Shown here piece by piece: positions 6,509-13,157 of a stretch of 25,970 nt of DNA (position 1 is the stretch's first letter; each line of letters begins with the position of its first letter). The stretch spans positions 1 through 25,970 of the forward strand of contig CAZWCX010000105.1 in NCBI GenBank assembly GCA_964632945.1, read 5' to 3'. The notes beneath the pieces are model-generated. The model was given only the letters and a program-made list of their open reading frames with translations, searched no databases and was not told where the DNA came from. Source of the DNA: CAZWCX01 sp964632945. Its GTDB lineage: Bacteria > Planctomycetota > MHYJ01 > WSZJ01 > CAZWCX01. A program made the translations under genes and the position numbers.

Positions 6509-8404
6509 CTACGCGCCCCAACCTTCCGGGTCGAGGGCGACGCGGAAGCCGATGTTGTTGCCGCGGTGCATCGGCGGCCGTCCGTCGCGGCAGGCGCAGC
6601 GCAACATGCGGCGCGCGCCGTCGTACCAGGACGCGCCGCGAGCGACGCGGAACGTCCCCGTCTCCGGTCCGCGCGGGTCGACCGCCTCCACATCGGTTCC
6701 GAAGGCGCCGTACCAGTCCGCGCACCATTCCCGCACATTCGACCCCAGGTCATGCAGTCCGAAGGGATTGGCGGGAAAGCGGCCGACCGGGGCGGTGACG
6801 GCGTAGCCGTCGCTGTAGTCGCGGATGGGGACCACTTCGCTCGCGAAGGCGCGGACGGTGGACGCGTCCGCCCAATTCCCGGTCCCGGCCGGGGGCGGCC
6901 AGTGCGTGCCCCAGGGATAGGTGCGCCGGTCGCCGCCGCGGATCGCCAGTTCCCATTCCGCCTCGGTGGGGAGCCGCAGGCCGGCCCACTCGCAGAACGC
7001 ACGCGCGTCCTCCCAGTCGACCTGCACGACCGGCTGATCGTCTCCGTCGAGCGAGTGACCGCGATGGGCGCCGCTCGAGTGGGTGATTCGGAAGTACCGG
7101 AACTGGGCGTTGGTCACCGGCATCTTGCCGAGGGCGAACGGGCGGGTGATGCGCACGCGGTGTTCGAGTTCGTCGCTCTCGCGATCCGGCGCCCCGAGCG
7201 GGGTGCCCATCACGAACGTCCCGGGTTGCATCAGGACGAGCAGGATGCCGGTGCGCGCGTGCCGGTACTCCTCCAGGCCTTCGGCATTTTTTCCCAGGTA
7301 GAGGATTTGGGGGCTGTCGTACGCCCCCTCCCGGCGTCGGGACGGCGTCACCGCGACCGGTTGGGGTGCCGGCGGGGCGGGTTCGGCGTCGGGGTTCGCC
7401 AGGCAGCGCTTCAGGTCGGTCAGCATCGCTGCCGCGGAGGCCGGGCGGTCGTCGGCGCGCTTCCCGAGGGCGCGGGCCACGGCGAGTTCGAGCGCGCGAG
7501 GCGCATCCGGGCGCAGGGCGCCGACCGGATCGGGGGTGGAGGTGCGGACCTTTTCGCGCAATTCGGCGACGTTCGCCGCCGAATGCGGCAGCCATCCCGT
7601 GAGCATCTCGTACAGCATCACGCCGACGGAATAGAGGTCCGTTCGATGGTCGGTGGCGTGCCCGCCCAGATGTTCCGGGCTCATGTACGGGAAGGTACCC
7701 CACCCGGCGGCGCCGCGCTGGGCGCCATGGTCGATGTCGGCCGGATTGCGGCTCCCTTCCAGGACCCGCGCCAGCCCGAAGTCGAGCACTTTCACCACCG
7801 GATGGTCGGAGGCCAGGCCGCTGACCAGAATGTTCTCGGGCTTGAGGTCGCGATGGACCACGCCATTGCGGTGGGCGTGCTCGAGCGCGTCGAGGACCGC
7901 GCACCCGACCGCGACCGCCGCCGGGATGGGAAGGGGACCGTTCTCCTGCAGGACGCTGCGCAGCGTCCGGCCTGGGGCCAGTTCCATGACGAGGTAGAGC
8001 TGTCCGTCTTCCGAGATCCCCGCGTTGATCGCCTGGACGATGCCCGGGTGCGCCAGCGAAGCGACGGTGCGAATCTCGTTGAGGAAACGGGAGCGGAATT
8101 GCGGGTCCGCGGACAGCTGTGGCGAGAGCAGCTTGAGGGCGAACTGCTTGCGCAACATCAGGTGTTCGACGCGCCATACGGTTCCCATGCCCCCGCTGCC
8201 GAGGATTTCGAGCAGCCGGTAGTGACGGTCGACCACGCGCTCCGTGTGGGCGGAGGAGGGGCGGCGCTCGGTTTCCTCGCGCTCCTCCGGCAGCGGGGCG
8301 GGGACCGGGACCGACGTCTCCGCAGTGGAGACGACGTGCCCGCAACGGGGGCAGCGAGCGGATCCCGCAGGGAAGAGGGCACGGCAATGCGGGCAGGGAA
8401 TCAT
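6509..8404 (-). CDS. Ser/Thr protein kinase fused to zinc ribbon and SUMF1/FGE-like domain
   Basis: The 631-residue product starts with a zinc knuckle (C4, C7, C18, C21). A Pro/Glu-rich linker leads to a kinase domain at about 62-335: LGSGGMG at 69-74, K91, H184-R185-D186 in HRDLKPEN, D208-F209-G210 and SPE at 242-244, all intact. No membrane helix follows. Residues about 385-628 form a formylglycine-generating-enzyme-like (SUMF1/FGE-sulfatase) domain with PGTFVMG, RLPTEAEWELA, NVREWCADWY and NNIGFRVAL. At the place where true FGE carries its paired catalytic cysteines (a CxxxxC in the GGS segment), this protein reads RGASWYDGARRM, so FGE chemistry is unlikely. Kinase-SUMF1 fusions are known in several phyla. 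It lies 71 bp downstream of the Tricorn-type protease on the same strand, with a weak ribosome site (GAAGTGG). Confidence 0.9.
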   Translation of the reverse strand: MIPCPHCRALFPAGSARCPRCGHVVSTAETSVPVPAPLPEEREETERRPSSAHTERVVDRHYRLLEILGSGGMGTVWRVEHLMLRKQFALKLLSPQLSADPQFRSRFLNEIRTVASLAHPGIVQAINAGISEDGQLYLVMELAPGRTLRSVLQENGPLPIPAAVAVGCAVLDALEHAHRNGVVHRDLKPENILVSGLASDHPVVKVLDFGLARVLEGSRNPADIDHGAQRGAAGWGTFPYMSPEHLGGHATDHRTDLYSVGVMLYEMLTGWLPHSAANVAELREKVRTSTPDPVGALRPDAPRALELAVARALGKRADDRPASAAAMLTDLKRCLANPDAEPAPPAPQPVAVTPSRRREGAYDSPQILYLGKNAEGLEEYRHARTGILLVLMQPGTFVMGTPLGAPDRESDELEHRVRITRPFALGKMPVTNAQFRYFRITHSSGAHRGHSLDGDDQPVVQVDWEDARAFCEWAGLRLPTEAEWELAIRGGDRRTYPWGTHWPPPAGTGNWADASTVRAFASEVVPIRDYSDGYAVTAPVGRFPANPFGLHDLGSNVREWCADWYGAFGTDVEAVDPRGPETGTFRVARGASWYDGARRMLRCACRDGRPPMHRGNNIGFRVALDPEGWGA

Positions 8405-8475
8405 GGCGCCACTTCAACGGATTGGACGCCGCGGCGCAACGGAAAATCCGCCGCTTCCCGCGCTTCCCGGGGCCG

Positions 8476-11400
8476 TCACTTCGCCGGGACCTCCCCGCCG
8501 AATGCCTCGCGGGTCTTGACCGGGGCCGGTCCGAAGTCGGGCTGCGCGGGCGGACGCCTGGCGCGCAGGTCGAGCAGAACTTCGATCCCCTTCTCGAGCT
8601 GCGCGTCCCGGCCGCGGGCCCAGTCCTGCGGCAGGTTCTCCACGACGAGGTCGGGATCGACGCCGCGGTTCTCCAGGCCCCAGCCGCGCCGGGCGTCCCA
8701 CCACGCAAACTCCGGCTGGGTCAACATTCCGCCGTCCACCATGCGCTTGTCCGCGCGGATGCCGACGACGCCGCCCCAGGAACGCACGCCGATCACCGGC
8801 GCGAGGCCCGACAACTGCACCGCCGCAGGGAAGATGTCGCCGTCGGAGCCGGCATGTTCGTTCGTCAGCACCACGAGCGGGCCGTTGAGCGTTCGGTACG
8901 GATAGGTGTAGACGGCGCCGCCGCGGGCGCGGTCGAAGCTGATCACCGTGCGGCGCAGTCGCTCGAGGATGATCTGGGACACGAACCCGCCGCCGTTCCA
9001 GCGCACGTCGACGACCATCCCCTCCTTGTCCAGTTGCGGGAAGAACCAGCGCGCGAACCGCACGAGGCCGTCCGTATCCATGTCCGGAATGTGCAAATAA
9101 CCCATCTTCCCGCCCGTCTTCGCCGCCACCGCTTCGCGATTGCGGCGCACCCAGTCGACGTACCTCAACTCCTGCTCGGACTCGAGCGGCGTCACGACGA
9201 CGTCGCGCGCGCCTTCCAGGGACGGCTTGTCGTTTACGGTGAGCAGGACGGTCTTCCCGGCCAGGCCCTCGAACGCGGCATGGATCGGCCGGTCGGCCGC
9301 GAAGGGGCGGCGGTTCACGGCGAGGAGGAAGTCCCCTTCCCGCACCACGACCCCGGGTTCCCGCAGCGGCGAGCGCACCCCGTCCGCGGGATCCCCACGG
9401 TAGATCCGGGTCACCTGGAAGCACCCGTCCGCGCGCGTCAGGTCCGCGCCGAGCAAGCCGGTCGACTGCCGGGCCGGTTCCACGCCCGGATCCCCGCCCC
9501 ACACGTACGTGTGCGAGGTGGCCAGTTCGCCGATCAACTCGCCGAGCAGGTCCCGCAGGTCGTCGCGCGTCGCCAGGCGCGGCAGGAGCGTCGCATACTG
9601 GTCCCGTACGGATTTCCAGTCGAGGCCGCCGAGCGTGGACTCCCAGTGGAAGTCGCGCATGTGCCGCCACGCCTCATGATAGATCTGCGCCCACTCCTCG
9701 CGCGGGTGCAGTTCGACCACCACGCCGTCGAGGGCGACCCGCCCTTCCTCCAGCCCTTCCCCCGGCGGAGCATCCGCGCCGACGACGAAGAACTCGCCGG
9801 GCTGACGCTGTACCGCCAGTTTCTTCTCCGCGGCCGACAGCACGTACGAGGCCACCTGCTCCACGAAGGGCTCCGCCTTCTTCTTCTCCCAGTCGAAGGC
9901 CATCAGCGTCGCTTGCGGCGGCTTCTCCCCCGACCACCAGTCCGGCTCCTCGGCCATCCCCTGCACGGGATTCGACAGGAAGAAGACCTTCGCGGAAGTC
10001 GCCGCCAGAGAGGTGTACCGTCCCGCCTCCACCGGCAGCTCGACCCACCGCTCCTCCAGTCCGTCGAAGTCGATCACGACCGGCTTCGGCGGTTCCTCCT
10101 TTGCCTCCTTGCCCTCCTTCCCCTCCGCGTCCCCTTCTTCCTTCGGTTCCTGCTTCTTCGCCTCCCCGGGCTCGGGCGGCAGCCCCTCCCGCGGAGTCAG
10201 CGGATGGCGCACGTCCTTGCGCAGGAGCAGCGCGTACACCTTCGTCGGCTTGAGCAGGACGAAGGTGAGATCGACGCCGTCCATGAGCGGGTTCACCGAC
10301 CGATCGCTCAGGAAGTACAGGTAACGCCCGTCGGGATCCCACGCGGGCGACGTGTCGTTGGTCGTCGGCCCGGTGACCGGCCGCGCGACCCCCTCCTGGG
10401 TGTCGTAGACGTGGATGGAGCGGAATTCCGTGCGGGGGCATCGGGTGTAGGCGAGCCAGCGTCCGTCCGGACTCCAGACGTATTCGCGGATCTCCTCATG
10501 CGGGCTGCGGTCGACGGTGCGCGGTTCGCCGCCCGCGGCGGGAACGACGTAGAGGGTCTGGGACTGGTCCGAATAGGCGATCCAGCGGCCGTCCGGCGAC
10601 CAGCGCGGCGGGAAGTGCCAGCCGCGCTCCGCGGGGGCCTTGACCACCGCGCGGTCCGCCCGCCCCCAGGCGTCGGCGGTGACGATCGACTCCTCGCGGC
10701 TCTCGTCGGTCACGAACGCGAGCCGGTCTCCCTTGGGCGAGAAGGAGGCCCACGACTCGCGCGCCCCGCTGCCGCGGGTGATGGGGAGCGTGACGCCCGG
10801 CTTCACCGGCACCGAGAAGATCTCGCCCCGCGTCACCACCGCCAGCCGGTCCCCCTTGGGGGAGAGGTCGTACGCGGAAATGGTCTTGGCCGCTTCGGGC
10901 CAGCGCTTGCGCGAGAGCACCCGGTCGCTCGCCGTTTCGATCGGCAGGGCGCGTGCGCTCCCGTCCGCCGGATCGAACAGATGAAGGTCGCCGCCGAGCA
11001 TGAACACGATGCGGCCGTCGGGGCCGATGGCGGGCCAGCGGACGTCCCACCGGTCGAATCGGGTGTGTTGCGTCCGCGCGGATCCGTCGGGCATCATCGA
11101 CCAGAGGTTGGCCGTCCCCCCCTGATCGCTGACAAAGTACAGCCGACCGCGATGCCACATCGGAAAGGCCTCCGTCCCCTCGAACGTGGTCACGCAGCGG
11201 AAGTCCGCGCGGTCCGGGTGGCCGATCCACAGCTTCATCGCGGTCCCGCCGCGGTATCGCTTCCACGTGCGCGTCTCGGTGCTCGTGCGATTGAACGCCC
11301 ACACCCCGGACTCGGGATCGATGTCGATGCGCCCGGCGTAGCCGATCGGAAGCCGGACGGGGTCTCCCCCCGACGCCGGCACCGAAAAGAGTTCCCATTC

Positions 11401-11802
11401 GCCGAACGGTTCCTCGCCGCGACCGCGGAAGAGGACGCGCGCGCCGTCCGGGGTCCACCCGATCGCCTCTTCCGGCGCGGGATGCCAGGTGAGGCGGCGC
11501 GGTTCGCCGCCGGCGGCGGGCATCACGAAGACGTCCCGGTTCCCGTCGTAGTCGCCGGTGAAGGCGATCGACGTCCCGTCGGGCGAGAATCGCGCCATCG
11601 TTTCCTGGCCGGCATGGGTGGTGATCCGCCGCGCCGCTCCCCCTGCAACCGGGGCGAGCCAAAGGTCTCCCTCGGCGGTGAACACCACCCGGTCGCCGTG
11701 GAGGTCCGGATGGCGCAGGTAGCCCTGGCCTTGCGCGAATGCCGGGACGGGGGCGAAGAGAAGGGCGGCGAGGAAGAGGCGGCACGCGAGACGGGAAAGC
11801 AT
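8476..11802 (-). CDS. Exported Tricorn-type serine protease (WD40/PD40 propeller, PDZ, S41 core)
   Basis: The 1108-residue product is about the size of archaeal Tricorn. Residues 1-24 are a Sec signal peptide ending PVPAFAQ, so unlike cytosolic Tricorn it should be periplasmic or secreted. Residues about 28-510 contain many PD40/beta-propeller blades (repeated FSPDG-, WSPDGR-type motifs). A charged Lys/Glu-rich insert occupies about 545-573. The core helical region is about 700-765, a PDZ-like domain about 780-875, and the S41 catalytic domain about 895-1060. The Tricorn tetrad is visible: S763-H764 in ATSHTYV, nucleophile S986 in NEHAGSDGD, and E1044 in GLENRGVDPD. It should degrade peptides. 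The ATG at 11802 is chosen over one 20 codons upstream because it starts the signal peptide and has GGAGA before it. The SUMF1-kinase gene follows downstream. Confidence 0.93.
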   Translation of the reverse strand: MLSRLACRLFLAALLFAPVPAFAQGQGYLRHPDLHGDRVVFTAEGDLWLAPVAGGAARRITTHAGQETMARFSPDGTSIAFTGDYDGNRDVFVMPAAGGEPRRLTWHPAPEEAIGWTPDGARVLFRGRGEEPFGEWELFSVPASGGDPVRLPIGYAGRIDIDPESGVWAFNRTSTETRTWKRYRGGTAMKLWIGHPDRADFRCVTTFEGTEAFPMWHRGRLYFVSDQGGTANLWSMMPDGSARTQHTRFDRWDVRWPAIGPDGRIVFMLGGDLHLFDPADGSARALPIETASDRVLSRKRWPEAAKTISAYDLSPKGDRLAVVTRGEIFSVPVKPGVTLPITRGSGARESWASFSPKGDRLAFVTDESREESIVTADAWGRADRAVVKAPAERGWHFPPRWSPDGRWIAYSDQSQTLYVVPAAGGEPRTVDRSPHEEIREYVWSPDGRWLAYTRCPRTEFRSIHVYDTQEGVARPVTGPTTNDTSPAWDPDGRYLYFLSDRSVNPLMDGVDLTFVLLKPTKVYALLLRKDVRHPLTPREGLPPEPGEAKKQEPKEEGDAEGKEGKEAKEEPPKPVVIDFDGLEERWVELPVEAGRYTSLAATSAKVFFLSNPVQGMAEEPDWWSGEKPPQATLMAFDWEKKKAEPFVEQVASYVLSAAEKKLAVQRQPGEFFVVGADAPPGEGLEEGRVALDGVVVELHPREEWAQIYHEAWRHMRDFHWESTLGGLDWKSVRDQYATLLPRLATRDDLRDLLGELIGELATSHTYVWGGDPGVEPARQSTGLLGADLTRADGCFQVTRIYRGDPADGVRSPLREPGVVVREGDFLLAVNRRPFAADRPIHAAFEGLAGKTVLLTVNDKPSLEGARDVVVTPLESEQELRYVDWVRRNREAVAAKTGGKMGYLHIPDMDTDGLVRFARWFFPQLDKEGMVVDVRWNGGGFVSQIILERLRRTVISFDRARGGAVYTYPYRTLNGPLVVLTNEHAGSDGDIFPAAVQLSGLAPVIGVRSWGGVVGIRADKRMVDGGMLTQPEFAWWDARRGWGLENRGVDPDLVVENLPQDWARGRDAQLEKGIEVLLDLRARRPPAQPDFGPAPVKTREAFGGEVPAK

Positions 11803-11829
11803 GGGGGGTCTCCGATGCGTGGGCGGGCG

Positions 11830-11849
11830 CCTTCGCGGGGTCGCGAAGG
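11830..11849 (-). promoter_or_regulatory. Inverted repeat in the protease leader
   Basis: Perfect 8-bp arms CCTTCGCG and CGCGAAGG enclose GGGT. It lies just downstream of the promoter candidate at 11861-11890 and 28 bp before the protease start codon. It could be a leader hairpin or an operator overlapping the transcription start. Confidence 0.4.
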
Positions 11850-11860
11850 GGTGGCCGATC

Positions 11861-11890
11861 ATCCTAGACCAAGCGCGGGATGGGCTTCAA
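11861..11890 (-). promoter_or_regulatory. Candidate sigma70-type promoter of the protease
   Basis: On the minus strand: TTGAAG (11885-11890), 18-bp spacer, TAGGAT (11861-11866). It predicts a leader of about 50 nt before the ATG at 11802 and separates the protease from the upstream NIL gene as its own transcription unit. Confidence 0.5.
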
Positions 11891-12049
11891 CGAATTCGAG
11901 GCAAGGGGTGGGGCGGCCCGCGGGGAGGGGACCGATCGGACGGCGCGACCCGGCAGGAGGCATCACCCGCCCGGAGCCGCGTGGGGTTGCGTACCGGCTC
12001 CCGCGCCCTCCGCACCGGCGTTCGGGGTCCCACCATCCTGCGGCACCGT

Positions 12050-12277
12050 CTACGTCTCGCAAATCTCGATCCGGACCCCTTTCTCCTCGAGGAAGTCCAG
12101 GACCTTCCGCATCTCGCGCTTGGTCCCTTCCATCTCCGCGTGCACCCAGGCGCTCTTTTCGGTGAATCGCCCGCGGCGGATGGTGAAGGTGATCGAGTAG
12201 TCGTGGGCGATCGTGTAGATCACCGGTTCCCGCATCAGCCTTCCGGGCAGGGTGAGCTTGACCACCATCTTCGGCAT
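12050..12277 (-). CDS. Stand-alone NIL-domain protein
   Basis: The 75-residue product is almost entirely a NIL domain, the small ferredoxin-like (beta-alpha-beta) domain usually found at the C-terminus of methionine ABC transporter ATPases or fused to ferredoxins. Recognisable elements are VVKLTLPGRLMREPVIYTIA, DYSITFTIRRGRFTEKSAWV and the final KVLDFLEEKGVRIEICE. In transporters the domain senses substrate; in an isolated copy it may bind a small ligand or partner (inference). The ATG at 12277 is chosen over one 19 codons upstream because homology starts there and GGGGGAGG precedes it. It follows the PilZ gene by 80 bp on the same strand and likely shares its transcript. No ABC transporter gene is nearby. 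Confidence 0.85.
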   Translation of the reverse strand: MPKMVVKLTLPGRLMREPVIYTIAHDYSITFTIRRGRFTEKSAWVHAEMEGTKREMRKVLDFLEEKGVRIEICET

Positions 12278-12357
12278 GGCGTCGACCTCCCCCCGTGGCT
12301 GCGTTCCCCGCGCAGCCGATCCGTCCCGCATCACGGATTCCGCACTCGGCGGGGCGC

Positions 12358-12771
12358 CTACAGCTTCTGGATTTCCTTCAGGTACATCTTGGTGGCCATG
12401 TCGATCTTGTCGAGGACCGCATTGTCCAAGAGGACCTTCAGCCGCGGCTGGTCCCCCTTACGGACGGTGGTGAATTCCATTCCCACGCGAAACGCGCTGA
12501 ACTCTGCCGACTTGCGCACCCAGACCACTTTCGCCTGGCACTCCACGGATTCCTGCATCCCCGGCGCGTCGACCTGGCAGTTGAGGGCTTGCCCCTCCTT
12601 CAGCTCTTCCTTGGTGATGAAGTGCGCCCCTTGTTCGCTGATGTTGAGCACCAGGTATCGGTCGGAGTACTCTTCGAAGAAGCCGGCGAGTCCGGTGCGC
12701 CGATACCGGATCGTGCACCCCTTCACTCCGAAGCGCTTCTTTCGACGCCGTTCTGGCGGCGCTTCCGGCAT
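12358..12771 (-). CDS. PilZ-domain protein (putative c-di-GMP receptor)
   Basis: The 137-residue product carries a PilZ domain over about residues 8-105. The N-terminal basic motif ERRRKKRF supplies the arginines expected for c-di-GMP contact. LVLNISEQGAHF matches the conserved (D/N)xSxxG element, and VVWVRK with FRVGMEF forms the closing strands. A helical tail of about 30 residues (LLDNAVLDKIDMATKMYLKE) could mediate interaction. PilZ proteins couple c-di-GMP to motility, secretion or polysaccharide output; the target here is unknown. The ATG at 12771 is chosen; a TTG five codons upstream has poorer ribosome-site spacing. It is divergent from the large membrane kinase and probably co-transcribed with the NIL gene. 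Confidence 0.85.
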   Translation of the reverse strand: MPEAPPERRRKKRFGVKGCTIRYRRTGLAGFFEEYSDRYLVLNISEQGAHFITKEELKEGQALNCQVDAPGMQESVECQAKVVWVRKSAEFSAFRVGMEFTTVRKGDQPRLKVLLDNAVLDKIDMATKMYLKEIQKL

Positions 12772-12991
12772 GGGTCGACCCCCCAAGCACCTGCTTCGCC
12801 GGATGGGGCCGCCCTTCCGGGACGACCCTTTCGCCGTGGCGTCCCGGCGGACGCCCCGACACGGGAACGGGGACTTCGGTTTGATGCAAACCGATGATCT
12901 TCAATGGAATGCGGATTGCCCCCGCGGCGCCGGTGTTCCCCGACCGGCACGCCGTCCGGTGGCGATCCTCGTGGGCGTTGAGGCGGTGTTC

Positions 12992-13019
12992 ATTCTATAC
13001 GGGGGGGCGGGTGAGTCAA
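12992..13019 (-). promoter_or_regulatory. Candidate promoter of the PilZ-NIL unit, with G7 tract in the spacer
   Basis: On the minus strand: TTGACT (13014-13019), 16-bp spacer, TAGAAT (12992-12997). The spacer contains a run of seven G on the plus strand (13001-13007). One-base slippage would change spacing from 16 to 17, so promoter strength could vary (inference). Confidence 0.5.
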
Positions 13020-13029
13020 TGAATTTTGC

Positions 13030-13059
13030 TTGCATCCCTGTGTCGGGGACGCCTAGAAT
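13030..13059 (+). promoter_or_regulatory. Candidate promoter of the third kinase
   Basis: TTGCAT (13030-13035), 18-bp spacer, TAGAAT (13054-13059), about 100 bp upstream of the kinase ATG. The -10 is identical to that of the divergent PilZ promoter. Confidence 0.45.
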
Positions 13060-13157
13060 GCACGGGTTGACGCGCCTTCCACCCGGTCCTTCGATCCCGA
13101 CTCGCACCGGAGGCGATCCGGCGACCGGGGATTCCCCTCCTTGGGAACGGCCCGCCG

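Larger units (their letters stand above)
12772..13157. other. Divergent control region between PilZ unit and third kinase
   Basis: This 386-bp gap holds two back-to-back sigma70-like promoters (listed separately). The minus-strand promoter predicts an unusually long leader of about 210 nt before the PilZ gene; no small gene or recognised riboswitch is visible in it. Direct and inverted matches in the leader are short and not distinctive. Confidence 0.5.

Noticed and set aside
8422..12165. 1247-codon plus-strand open frame
   Set aside because: It is antisense to the Tricorn-type protease; its translation is Arg/Gly/His-rich with no domain. Long antisense frames are expected at this GC content.
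12772..12786. TTG start five codons upstream for the PilZ gene
   Set aside because: AGGTG sits only one base before this TTG, too close for use. The ATG at 12771 needs no rare start and still includes the whole domain.
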